64,000 nt of DNA from assembly GCA_947498645.1 (NCBI GenBank), contig CANMKS010000001.1, forward strand, positions 1,030,032-1,094,031. Direction: 5' to 3'. The notes below the pieces were generated by a model, which was not told the DNA's origin, did not search any database, and was given only the letters and a program-made list of their open reading frames with translations. Made by a program: the position numbers and the translations under genes. Below are positions 1 through 7,577 of the stretch, one piece after another. Position 1 is the stretch's first letter, and each line of letters starts with the position of its first letter. Origin of the DNA: an uncultured Paracoccaceae bacterium (lineage in GTDB: Bacteria > Pseudomonadota > Alphaproteobacteria > Rhodobacterales > Rhodobacteraceae).

Positions 1-1
1 A

Positions 2-364
2 CAAGACGGCGTGCCAACCTTGGCAGAACTGCAAGACCAGTTCCCCGAAATGGCCCGTGCTGCGCTTGCGACCGCGCGTAGCGAAGGTGTCGCTGGTGAA
101 GAAACCGGCGGTATCGGGGCGTTTATCCGCAATCAGCTTGACGTGCGCTCGACCACGCCGCAGGAGGGCGACAGCGTCGACGCGATCCTTTCGCGGGCAG
201 AGGCGGCGGTACGCACCGGCCGCCTGTCTGACGCGCTGGCTGAAATCAGCGGCTTGCCAGAAGTGGCCCGCGCGGAAATGTCCGACTGGCTGGCGCTGGC
301 CGAGGCTCGTGCCGACGCGATTGCTGCTGTTGAAATGCTCTCTACCTCCCTTTCTGATAACTGA
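2..364 (+). CDS. C-terminal part of a mitofilin-like inner-membrane protein (5' truncated)
   Basis: The reading frame is open from the left edge and stops with TGA at 362-364, so only the last 120 codons are visible. The fragment is Ala/Glu-rich and helical (for example AEAAVRTGRLSDALAEISGL), with no membrane segment. In alphaproteobacteria the gene just before hemY commonly encodes a mitofilin/MICOS-like protein whose C-terminal helical domain looks like this. The 11-nt gap to hemY suggests one operon. A GTG at position 11 could be misread as a start, but the frame continues upstream of it without a stop. The family assignment rests mainly on context. Confidence 0.6.
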   Translation, partial: QDGVPTLAELQDQFPEMARAALATARSEGVAGEETGGIGAFIRNQLDVRSTTPQEGDSVDAILSRAEAAVRTGRLSDALAEISGLPEVARAEMSDWLALAEARADAIAAVEMLSTSLSDN

Positions 365-375
365 AGGCGCCTGAT

Positions 376-1824
376 ATGCTTTGGTCTTTGATAAAAATTC
401 TGGCGTTTGTCGCAGTTGTCACCGCGCTGACATACGGGGGCACGAAATTGATGGAAATCGATGGTGGGATGACCGTCGATGCCGCGGGACAGGAATTCAC
501 CCTTAGCCCCATAGAGATGGTCTTTGGCCTTGTGGCGCTGGTCGTGGCCGTTTGGCTGGGCCTGAAGTTGCTGGCGCTTTGCGTGGCGACGTTCAAGTTC
601 CTCAATGGGGATGAAACCGCGATCTCGCGCTATTTCGACCGCAACCGCGAACGTAAGGGATATGAGGCCCTGTCCGAAGGGATGATGGCGCTGGCTTCTG
701 GTGAGGGTCATCTTGCGATGGCCAAGGCCGCGCGAGCGGACAAATACCTGCAACAGCCGCAGCTGACGAACCTTCTGACAGCGCAGGCGGCTGAAATGAC
801 AGGTGACCGCAAAACCGCCGAAGACACCTATAAAAAGCTGCTGGCAGACGACAAAACGCGTTTTGTCGGCGTGCGTGGTATAATGAAACAAAAGCTGGCG
901 GATGGTGATACCGACACAGCCATGAAGCTTGCGCAAAAGGCCTTTGCGCTTAAGCCCAAGCATGAAGAAACGCAGGACGTTCTGCTGCGCTTGCAGGCTG
1001 ACGCCTCTGATTGGGCCGGTGCGCGCAAGACGCTGGGTGCCAAGCTGAAGTCTGGTAGCCTGCCACGCGATGTACACAAACGCCGGGACGCCGTGCTGGC
1101 CCTGTCAGAGGCCCGCGACATCCTTAACGATGGCAAGACCATTGAGGCACGCGAAGCTGCGATTGAAGCCAACCGCCTGTCCCCCGATCTGATCCCGGCG
1201 GCTGTCATGGCTGCACGCGGATACATCGGTGAGGGGAATGCCCGCTATGCCACACGGGTGTTGACCAAGACCTGGAATGCGCGCCCGCACCCTGATATTG
1301 CCGCTGCCTTTGCGGAAATAGCTCCCGATGAAACTGCCCAGGAGCGGATAAAGCGATTTGGCGCATTGACCAAATCAACGGGAGACCACGCAGAGACAAA
1401 GATGCTCATGGCAGAGCTGCAAATCGCGGCAGAGGATTTTCCTGCCGCCAAACGTGCGCTGGGCGATCTGGTAGAAACAGATCCAACCGCCCGCAATCTG
1501 ACGTTGATGGCGGCTATCGAGCGTGGCGAAGGTGCAGACGATGCGGTTGTGCGTGGATGGCTCACCAAAGCGCTGACAGCGCCGCGCGGCCCGCAATGGA
1601 TTTGCGAGAATTGCCAGCACATCCACCCAAGTTGGGGTGCGACCTGCAAGAATTGCGGATCATTCGACACGCTATCATGGAAGACACCCCCGGCAAGTGA
1701 GGTGGCGATGCCTGCGGGTACCGAAATGCTCCCCATGATCGTCGGGCGAACCGCAGAGGTGGCGTTGCCTGAAGCAGAGAACGTGGAAGACGCCGAGGTG
1801 GTGGAAGAGGCAGAGATAAAATAA
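376..1824 (+). CDS. hemY: HemY family tetratricopeptide membrane protein with C-terminal zinc ribbon
   Basis: This 482-residue protein starts at ATG 376. The N-terminus has two membrane helices (about residues 3-22 and 45-70), the topology of the HemY_N domain, followed by a long helical TPR-type region (about 90-390). Near the C-terminus (about 412-432) lies CENC followed about 14 residues later by CKNC, a four-cysteine knuckle likely to bind zinc or iron, as in the rubredoxin-like tail of LapB. The tail after it is acidic. HemY paralogues are named for their linkage to haem-synthesis genes. They are not the protoporphyrinogen oxidase HemY of Gram-positives, and their biochemical role is unsettled. 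It sits directly behind the mitofilin-like gene, the usual alphaproteobacterial arrangement. Confidence 0.85.
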   Translation: MLWSLIKILAFVAVVTALTYGGTKLMEIDGGMTVDAAGQEFTLSPIEMVFGLVALVVAVWLGLKLLALCVATFKFLNGDETAISRYFDRNRERKGYEALSEGMMALASGEGHLAMAKAARADKYLQQPQLTNLLTAQAAEMTGDRKTAEDTYKKLLADDKTRFVGVRGIMKQKLADGDTDTAMKLAQKAFALKPKHEETQDVLLRLQADASDWAGARKTLGAKLKSGSLPRDVHKRRDAVLALSEARDILNDGKTIEAREAAIEANRLSPDLIPAAVMAARGYIGEGNARYATRVLTKTWNARPHPDIAAAFAEIAPDETAQERIKRFGALTKSTGDHAETKMLMAELQIAAEDFPAAKRALGDLVETDPTARNLTLMAAIERGEGADDAVVRGWLTKALTAPRGPQWICENCQHIHPSWGATCKNCGSFDTLSWKTPPASEVAMPAGTEMLPMIVGRTAEVALPEAENVEDAEVVEEAEIK

Positions 1825-1866
1825 GCCTTTCGCGGGTTTTTCGCCAATGCTATCAGACACCCGGAT

Positions 1867-1942
1867 GCCGCTGTAGCTCAGCTGGTAGAGCACGTCATTC
1901 GTAATGATGGGGTCGTAGGTTCGAGTCCTATCAGCGGCACCA
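1867..1942 (+). tRNA. tRNA-Thr (anticodon CGT)
   Basis: A 76-nt cloverleaf can be folded by eye. The acceptor stem GCCGCTG (1867-1873) pairs with CAGCGGC (1932-1938). The D-arm is GCTC...GAGC, and the anticodon stem CGTCA/TGATG encloses the loop TTCGTAA, giving anticodon CGT, which reads ACG (Thr). The T-arm is GTAGG-TTCGAGT-CCTAT. Discriminator A1939 is followed by a genome-encoded CCA (1940-1942). It lies on the same strand as hemY, 42 nt after its stop. Confidence 0.97.
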
Positions 1943-2041
1943 GTATTTCCACGATCATGCGGTCATTGGCGCTAACGTCAGGTCGTCCAAAACAGCGTCA
2001 GCATCCAGAATTCTAGCTATTGGCCTGCTTGTTGCCGTCCT

Positions 2042-2923
2042 CTAGCCAAGTCTTTCGGACAAATACTTCATCAACGCCCGTACCCGCCGAGGCTGCACCG
2101 CGCCTGCCGGGTAAACCATCTGCAATGCGCTTGCCTCTGGCGCAAAACCCGCAAGCAATTTGACAAGGCGACCGGCTTTCAGATCGGCACGGATGTCCCA
2201 GTCGGATTTCAACGCTATTCCATGACCGCTCAGGCACCACTGCCGGATAAGATCACCGTCATCGGCAATCCGGTTGCCTTGCACGCGGCAGGATCGCTTC
2301 TGGCCGTCGATGACAAAAGGCCAATCCTGATCGGCATTGGCCCCGAACCGCATGATAAGACAGCGATGATGGGCAAGATCGTCTGGATGCAGAGGAACGC
2401 CATTCAGCTTGAGATAGGAAGGTGCCGCGCAGACCAGCCGGTGGTTTTGACCCAGCCTATGCGCTTTCATGGTGCTGTCGGCAAGTTCACCATATCGAAT
2501 GGCCAGATCGAGCCCTCGTCCGACGAGATCGACGTAGTCGTCGCTGAGCGACAGGTCGATTGTCACTTCGGGGTTCTCTGCCATGAACCGATCCAGAAGG
2601 GGTACGATCTGATTGCGGCCAAGATCACTTGGGGCACTTATGTGTATTGCCCCGGAGATTTTCTCGACCCCAAGCCTGATCCGGGCTTCTGTCTCTTCCG
2701 TTTCGGCCAGAATGCGCCGTGCTCCCGTCACCAGTTCCCGGCCTTCATCTGTCAGGCTGATCGAACGTGTGGTGCGGGTCAGCAAACGCGCACCGTAGTG
2801 CGCCTCAAGGGCTGCAAGCCGGTCCGTCACGGTTGCCGGCGCCAGTCCCAACTCGCGGCCGGCGGCGGCTAGTCCACCTTTCTCTACGATCTGGAGAAAG
2901 AGTTTGAGATTTTCGATCAGCAT
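2042..2923 (-). CDS. LysR family transcriptional regulator
   Basis: The 293-residue protein begins with a classic LysR winged helix-turn-helix (about residues 3-60: FLQIVEKGGLAAAGRELGLA) and continues into a substrate-binding domain (about 90-290). The ATG at 2923 is preceded by GGAG on the minus strand. It is transcribed divergently from the VOC/SDR/MFS/OYE/cupin operon that starts at 3029, with 105 nt between. It therefore probably controls that operon, most likely as an activator responding to a small molecule. The effector cannot be read from sequence. Confidence 0.9.
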   Translation of the reverse strand: MLIENLKLFLQIVEKGGLAAAGRELGLAPATVTDRLAALEAHYGARLLTRTTRSISLTDEGRELVTGARRILAETEETEARIRLGVEKISGAIHISAPSDLGRNQIVPLLDRFMAENPEVTIDLSLSDDYVDLVGRGLDLAIRYGELADSTMKAHRLGQNHRLVCAAPSYLKLNGVPLHPDDLAHHRCLIMRFGANADQDWPFVIDGQKRSCRVQGNRIADDGDLIRQWCLSGHGIALKSDWDIRADLKAGRLVKLLAGFAPEASALQMVYPAGAVQPRRVRALMKYLSERLG

Positions 2924-2933
2924 CTGTTCTCCA

Positions 2934-2956
2934 ATTATACGGCTGCGCCGAATTAT
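2934..2956. promoter_or_regulatory. Imperfect dyad between the divergent LysR and VOC genes
   Basis: ATTATACGGC (2934-2943) and GCCGAATTAT (2947-2956) form an imperfect inverted repeat, 8 of 10 positions matching, around a 3-nt centre. It lies 11 nt upstream of the lysR start codon and 73 nt before the divergent operon. LysR regulators usually bind such partial palindromes, so this is a candidate operator. No footprint is implied. Confidence 0.35.
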
Positions 2957-3028
2957 GTTTTCATATATTGCCCAATTTTACGAATATTACGCAAGGCGTA
3001 TGTACTGACCAACGAAAGGAGGTCGCCC

Positions 3029-3427
3029 ATGCACCTTGATCACATCACTATTCGCACACGCGATCTGCCTGGCACGCGTGCGTTTTTTCTCAAGGTCTTT
3101 GATGAGCTTGAAGAAAAGCCCCGGCCAAAGACGATCCACCGCATTCCCGGTCACTGGCTCTATGCCGGTGACAGGCCCATCGTTCATCTGATCGGTGCGC
3201 GCGGCTATGGCATGGATCACGCAGCCGAAGCCTGGGACCATGTTGGCATTCACCTCGATGGATACACCGCGTTCCGCGCCAAGCTGGAGGCATTGAATAT
3301 CCACTTTTCCACGATGGACTTGCCCGAACTTGAAGAACGGCGGCTGTTTTTCCGTACGCCGTCCGGCCCGCTGATCAAAGCGGTCTTTCACGAACCCATT
3401 CCAGATTCAGAGGAACATATCCAATGA
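3029..3427 (+). CDS. VOC (glyoxalase/bleomycin resistance/dioxygenase) family protein
   Basis: The 132-residue protein opens with MHLDHITIRTRDLPGTRAFF, the first beta-alpha unit of a vicinal oxygen chelate fold. A second half contains HVGIHLDGYTAFRAKL. Single-module VOC proteins of this size dimerise to form the metal site. Likely ligands are His4 of HLDHI and the His in HVGIH, but I cannot assign a substrate. A near-perfect ribosome-binding site, AAAGGAGGT, precedes ATG 3029. Its stop overlaps the start of the next gene (ATGA), so the two are translationally coupled. First gene of the LysR-divergent operon. Confidence 0.8.
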   Translation: MHLDHITIRTRDLPGTRAFFLKVFDELEEKPRPKTIHRIPGHWLYAGDRPIVHLIGARGYGMDHAAEAWDHVGIHLDGYTAFRAKLEALNIHFSTMDLPELEERRLFFRTPSGPLIKAVFHEPIPDSEEHIQ

Positions 3428-4095
3428 CCTTCACAGCAGACACCAAAAGCGTCGTAATCGGCGGCACGTCGGGGATTGGCAAAGCCGTTTCCGACACTCT
3501 TTCCACACGTTCAGGCACGGTTACGGTCGCAAGTCGCGCGACCGGCCTTGATGTGACGAATGAAAGGGCGGTTGCCGCCTTTTTTGCGGATCACGGCGCG
3601 GTCGATCACGTCATCTTCACTGCTGGATCAGCCGCCCCCGGGGGCGCGGTTGCGGCCGTATCGTTCGATGCCGCCAAACAGGCGTTCGATACCAAATTTT
3701 GGGGATCGGTCGCCGTTGCCAAGGCGGCGGCCAAACACATCCGCCCCGGCGGGACCATCACGTTGACCTCTGGTTTTCTGGCGCGACGCACTGTGCCCGG
3801 TACCTACGTAAAAACCGCGATGAATGCCGGGATCGAGGCCGTTGCGAAGATACTTGCCAAAGAACTTGCCCCGATCCGTGTCAATGTGGTCAGCCCCGGC
3901 CTGACAAATACCGAAGCCTACGCCGGCATGACTGCAGACGCGCGGGTGGCGATGCTGGACCGGGCCGCGTCTTCACTACCTGCGGGCCGTGCCGGTGCGC
4001 CGGAAGACCTCGCACAGGGATACCTGTTTTCCATCGACAATCCTTTCGTCACCGGTGCCGTCATCGACATCGACGGTGGCGCTCTCATCAATTGA
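3424..4095 (+). CDS. Short-chain dehydrogenase/reductase with atypical active site
   Basis: The 223-residue Rossmann-fold protein carries the N-terminal GGTSGIGKAV dinucleotide motif (about residues 12-21), HVIFTAGSA in place of the NNAG segment, and VNVVSPGLTNTEAY after the active-site region. The usual Tyr-x-x-x-Lys is absent: the sequence after TLTSGFLARRTVPG is TYVKTAMNAG, with Lys only two residues after Tyr. Small SDRs of the type with an SGxxARRP-like stretch often lack the canonical pair, so it may be a reductase with altered catalysis. The ATG overlaps the VOC stop codon. Substrate unknown. Confidence 0.82.
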   Translation: MTFTADTKSVVIGGTSGIGKAVSDTLSTRSGTVTVASRATGLDVTNERAVAAFFADHGAVDHVIFTAGSAAPGGAVAAVSFDAAKQAFDTKFWGSVAVAKAAAKHIRPGGTITLTSGFLARRTVPGTYVKTAMNAGIEAVAKILAKELAPIRVNVVSPGLTNTEAYAGMTADARVAMLDRAASSLPAGRAGAPEDLAQGYLFSIDNPFVTGAVIDIDGGALIN

Positions 4096-4124
4096 CCTCT
4101 GGTCTGACAGGAGGAGATATTCCA

Positions 4125-5300
4125 ATGTCACTCAAATCGAAAATGCCGCTGCAGGTCTGGATACTGACCCTTGCAGCATTCGCCATCGGCACCGCAGAGT
4201 TTGTGATCGCCGGTATCCTGACGCAGGTGGCCGACAGCCTGAACATCACAGAAGGGCAGGCTGGCCACCTGATTACGGGCTACGCTCTGGCCATCGTGAT
4301 CGGCGGGCCGATCCTGACGCTCTGGCTGGCGCGTTATCGCAAGCGGGTCGTTCTGATCGGCCTGCTGGCGTTGTTCGTTGTGTCCAATCTTATCACGGCG
4401 TTTTCCACTGACTTCACCACACTTTTCATCAGCCGAGTCATGGCTGGTCTGACCCAAGGCCCGTTCTACGGTATTGGTGCAGTGGTCGCCACACGGCTGG
4501 TTTCCAAGGATATGGAAGGTCAGGCCGTCGGACAGATGTTCGCGGGTCTGACACTTGCCAACGTGTTGGGCGTGCCCGGTGGAGCGTGGATCGGCAATAT
4601 GTTTGGCTGGAACACGACCTTTGTCGTTGTTGCCGTCCTTGGGGCATTGGCTGCCGCCGCAATTGCGATCGCCATCCCGGCCCAAGGCGCAGAAGAGCCG
4701 AAATCGGTACGCTCGCAGCTTGCTGCTTTCCGTAACCCGCAGCTGATCGCCAGCTTGGTGATTACGACGTTGGGCTGGGTCGGCTTCATGACCTTCTACG
4801 GCTATATCGCGCCCATTGCAGAAAATGTCGCAGGCTTCGCCCGGCCATCCCTGACATGGATACTGGTTGTCATTGGTCTGGGTCTGGTCTTGGGCAACGC
4901 GCTGGGCGGCAAGACTGCTGACAAGAACCTGAGCGCATCTCTGATCGGATGGCCTGCCGCCATGATCGCCTCGCTGATCGTCGTCGGGCTGGTCGCCACG
5001 CAACCTTATCTATTCGTTGCCGCTGCCTTTGTCTTCGGGGTCGTTTCCTTTGCCAACGTGCCGCCCATGCAGATGCGCGTCATGAAGAATGGCGGCGATG
5101 CGCCCGAGCTGGCCGCGACGGCCAATATCTCGGCTTTCAACATTGCGAATGCCTTGGGTGGGGTCATCGGCGGCGTTGTAGTCGATAGCACATGGGGTGC
5201 CGGTTACATCCCCTTCGCTGCCGCCATCGTGCCCGCCTTCGGGCTCGCCTTCATTATCTGGCAGGAACGACGGTCGCCGTCCGTTCATGTTGCAGCCTAA
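4125..5300 (+). CDS. MFS transporter, DHA1 / arabinose-efflux-like
   Basis: The 391-residue protein has about twelve hydrophobic helices and begins MSLKSKMPLQVWILTLAAFA, with GTAEFVIAGIL in helix 1, a hallmark of drug/H+ antiporter-1 exporters such as AraJ, YdhP and PbuE. The frame stays open far upstream, but ATG 4125 is preceded by GGAGG (4111-4115) and begins just after the SDR stop. It probably exports a product or substrate of the operon (drug, purine or sugar derivative). The specific cargo cannot be inferred. Confidence 0.88.
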   Translation: MSLKSKMPLQVWILTLAAFAIGTAEFVIAGILTQVADSLNITEGQAGHLITGYALAIVIGGPILTLWLARYRKRVVLIGLLALFVVSNLITAFSTDFTTLFISRVMAGLTQGPFYGIGAVVATRLVSKDMEGQAVGQMFAGLTLANVLGVPGGAWIGNMFGWNTTFVVVAVLGALAAAAIAIAIPAQGAEEPKSVRSQLAAFRNPQLIASLVITTLGWVGFMTFYGYIAPIAENVAGFARPSLTWILVVIGLGLVLGNALGGKTADKNLSASLIGWPAAMIASLIVVGLVATQPYLFVAAAFVFGVVSFANVPPMQMRVMKNGGDAPELAATANISAFNIANALGGVIGGVVVDSTWGAGYIPFAAAIVPAFGLAFIIWQERRSPSVHVAA

Positions 5301-5322
5301 CCCCAGAAACAGGAGCAAGATC

Positions 5323-6426
5323 ATGCAAAATGTACTTTTCACGGAAACCAAACTCGGGGCACTAACCCTTCCCAATCGCATTGCGATGGCTCCGATGACA
5401 CGTGCGCGCACCACCCAGCCGGGCAATGTACCCAACGCGATGATGGCGGAATACTACGCACAGCGGGCCTCGGCCGGATTGGTCATCACCGAAGCCACAC
5501 AAATCTCGCAACAGGGTCAGGGCTATTCCTTCACGCCCGGTATCTACACCCAAGCCCATGTCGACGGCTGGAAACTGGTGACTGACGCCGTTCATCAGGC
5601 CGGTGGTCGCATATTCCTGCAACTCTGGCACGTGGGTCGCATGAGCCACGAGAGTTTCCACGAGGATGGCAAACCTGTCGCGCCGTCGGCCCTGTCGCCA
5701 GACGCGCAGGTCTGGGTGGTTGATCCTGCAACAGGAGGGGGCGGCATGGTCGACAGCCCCATCCCCCGCGCGCTTGAGACAGAAGAGATCGCCGGGATCG
5801 TAGAGGACTTCCGCAAGGCGGCTGCCAATGCGCGGGAGGCTGGCTTCGACGGTGTCGAAATCCATGGGGCCAACGGATACTTGATTGACGAATTTCTGCG
5901 CCGTTCCTCTAACCACCGTACAGACCAGTATGGCGGCGCACAGGAAAACCGCATCCGGTTTCTGGTCGACGTGGCCGAGGCCGTTGCTGGTGAAATCGGT
6001 GCTGATCGAACCGGCATCCGCTTGTCGCCTTACATTACGCAGCGCAACATGGCCGATGATGAGATCATCGAGGTAATCCTGAAGGCCGCGCAAGAACTGG
6101 ACCGCATCGGGCTGACCTACATCCACCTATCGGAGGCGGATTGGGATGATGCGCCACAGGTGCCGGAACAATTCCGCCACGACCTGCGCAGTGTCTATTC
6201 GGGCAAGATCATCGTGGCAGGGAAATATACGCAGGAGCGTGCCACAGCGATACTTGACGCGGGGTTGGCCGATATCGTCGCCTTTGGTCGCCCGTTCATC
6301 GCCAACCCGGATCTGCCGCGCCGCTTTGCCGAGGGCCTGCCGCTGGCGGATTTCGACGGGGCAACGCTCTTTGGGGGAACCGCGGAGGGTTACAGCACCT
6401 ATGCCAAATGGGAAGCTGCGGCATGA
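5323..6426 (+). CDS. Old Yellow Enzyme family NADH:flavin oxidoreductase (NemA-like)
   Basis: This 367-residue (beta/alpha)8 FMN enzyme begins MQNVLFTETKLGALTLPNRI. It shows LPNRIAMAPMTRAR near the N-terminus, HGANGYLIDEFLR with the GVEIHGANGYL stretch that holds the FMN/substrate His-Asn pair, and a C-terminal phosphate-binding part (DIVAFGRPFIANPDLPRR). The family reduces alpha,beta-unsaturated carbonyls, nitroesters and maleimides with NAD(P)H. ATG 5323 follows AGGAGC. The next gene overlaps the stop (ATGA). With VOC, SDR and MFS neighbours it fits a reactive-electrophile detoxification operon under the LysR regulator. Confidence 0.92.
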   Translation: MQNVLFTETKLGALTLPNRIAMAPMTRARTTQPGNVPNAMMAEYYAQRASAGLVITEATQISQQGQGYSFTPGIYTQAHVDGWKLVTDAVHQAGGRIFLQLWHVGRMSHESFHEDGKPVAPSALSPDAQVWVVDPATGGGGMVDSPIPRALETEEIAGIVEDFRKAAANAREAGFDGVEIHGANGYLIDEFLRRSSNHRTDQYGGAQENRIRFLVDVAEAVAGEIGADRTGIRLSPYITQRNMADDEIIEVILKAAQELDRIGLTYIHLSEADWDDAPQVPEQFRHDLRSVYSGKIIVAGKYTQERATAILDAGLADIVAFGRPFIANPDLPRRFAEGLPLADFDGATLFGGTAEGYSTYAKWEAAA

Positions 6427-6776
6427 CCCTGACGGCCCACGATATAACCTCTGGATGGCAGAACGCGCGGATCGGTACAGAACTGGTTCTGGAAACCGAT
6501 GCAATGCGCGTCTGGCATCTGCGGCTTGCACCGGGCCAGACGATCCCACCGCACCGCCATGATCGGCCCTACCTCTGGACGATCCTGACCAGCGGTTTGG
6601 GGGTCTCCCGCTTCGATGATGGGCGCGTGGTGCCGATCACCTATAAAGCCGGGGACACCAGACATTTTCCCGACCTGACCCCACAAACCGGGTTTGTCCA
6701 CGACCTAACCAATACCGGCGAGTCGGACCTTGTGTTCGCGACCATCGAATTTTCGATGGGCGACCCGACAGCGTGA
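6423..6776 (+). CDS. Small cupin-domain protein
   Basis: The 117-residue single-domain cupin contains PGQTIPPHRHDRPYLWTIL, the first cupin motif with metal-ligand histidines, and GDTRHFPDLTPQTGFVHDL, the second. ATG 6423 overlaps the OYE stop. An in-frame ATG at 6408 inside the OYE gene is less likely because it lacks a separate ribosome-binding site. Last gene of the operon. Small cupins may be dioxygenases, isomerases or ligand-binding accessory proteins, and no choice can be made here. Confidence 0.8.
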   Translation: MTLTAHDITSGWQNARIGTELVLETDAMRVWHLRLAPGQTIPPHRHDRPYLWTILTSGLGVSRFDDGRVVPITYKAGDTRHFPDLTPQTGFVHDLTNTGESDLVFATIEFSMGDPTA

Positions 6777-7090
6777 TGAGCGCGACCGGCCGTCACTCTA
6801 CACCGGGGATTGGTGGTGCGGTTGTCGCAGTTCTGCACTGGCTTGCACCACCACTGCCAATTCTGGCGGCCAGTATTGGTCCTACCGGACCATTGGGTGC
6901 CCTTAGTGCGAATACGTTGCGACTGAAACTGCGCCGAAAGGCGGGTGCCAGTGGGTTAGGGCGCGTAAGCTCTGTCAGGCTTTCCTAGTACAGCTTGAAA
7001 GGGACTGCTGCATCTTCAGTTCATATTCCACGGGTCAGTGGCCGGAGATTCCAGACGGTAAGCCTTGCTGTGCGCGACTGTTTTGACGGG
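6777..7090. other. 314-nt region without a recognisable gene
   Basis: It lies between the convergent cupin and merR genes. An inverted repeat, GGTGGTGC (6812-6819) with GCACCACC (6845-6852), could fold but has no T-run. A 71-codon frame across it has poor coding character. Nothing else is supported. Confidence 0.5.
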
Positions 7091-7507
7091 TTAGTGCTCG
7101 TGGTCGCAAAGCGTGTGATCAGCCAGCGACGCCAGCACATAACAGTCCTCCGAGACGCCATCACCGTCACATCCTTTGGACATCCGGACGAGCTCTTTCT
7201 CAAGGGCACGCAACCGTTTGATTTTCGCACGAACGTCCATGAGCTGCGATGTCGCGATCTCTGTAGCAGCTTGGCAAGACCGATCTGGATGTTCCTGAAG
7301 CTCAATGAGCGATAAGATCGATTCAATAGAAAAGCCCAGGTCGCGGGCATGTCTGATAAAGCTGAGACGCTCCAATCCTGCGTGATCATATCGTCTTTGA
7401 TTGCCGCTTGTGCGTTCAGCCTCTGCCAGAAGCCCCATTTCTTCGTAGTAGCGGATAGTCGGAACCTTGACTTTTGTTCGCCTCGAAAGTTCGCCGATTG
7501 AAAACAT
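7091..7507 (-). CDS. MerR family metal-responsive regulator (MerR/ZntR/CadR-like)
   Basis: The 138-residue protein has an N-terminal MerR helix-turn-helix (MFSIGELSRRTKVKVPTIRY), a wing with YYEEMGLL and a long dimerisation helix (about 80-112). Cysteines are at 78, 113, 122 and 134. The 78-113-122 spacing (35 and 9) equals that of MerR Cys82/117/126 and nearly that of ZntR, and the C-terminus ends CDHEH. CueR-type Cu(I) sensors lack the first Cys, so a divalent ion (Hg, Zn, Cd or Pb) is the better guess. The start is placed at 7507, in line with other MerR proteins. A further in-frame ATG lies 27 nt upstream. It is divergent from the transglutaminase-like gene. Confidence 0.88.
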   Translation of the reverse strand: MFSIGELSRRTKVKVPTIRYYEEMGLLAEAERTSGNQRRYDHAGLERLSFIRHARDLGFSIESILSLIELQEHPDRSCQAATEIATSQLMDVRAKIKRLRALEKELVRMSKGCDGDGVSEDCYVLASLADHTLCDHEH

Positions 7508-7518
7508 GAAGAAACCCC

Positions 7519-7549
7519 TTGAACCTCTAGTCACTAGAGAATGTAGATA
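7519..7549 (+). promoter_or_regulatory. MerR-type promoter/operator with 19-bp spacer
   Basis: The -35 element TTGAAC (7519-7524) and -10 element TAGATA (7544-7549) are separated by 19 bp, the over-long spacing that MerR activators correct by DNA distortion. The spacer holds a perfect dyad, CTCTAG (7525-7530) TCA CTAGAG (7534-7539). It reads rightward into the transglutaminase-like gene, 28 nt before its ATG, and overlaps the 5' end of merR, allowing autoregulation. This is the standard architecture of heavy-metal MerR operators. Confidence 0.85.
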
Positions 7550-7577
7550 AGTTGCGACACTGTTTCAAGAGATCGCC

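Noticed and set aside
6773..6988. 71-codon frame after the cupin gene
   Set aside because: No motif, no ribosome-binding site beyond the overlapped stop, and composition typical of a shifted frame.
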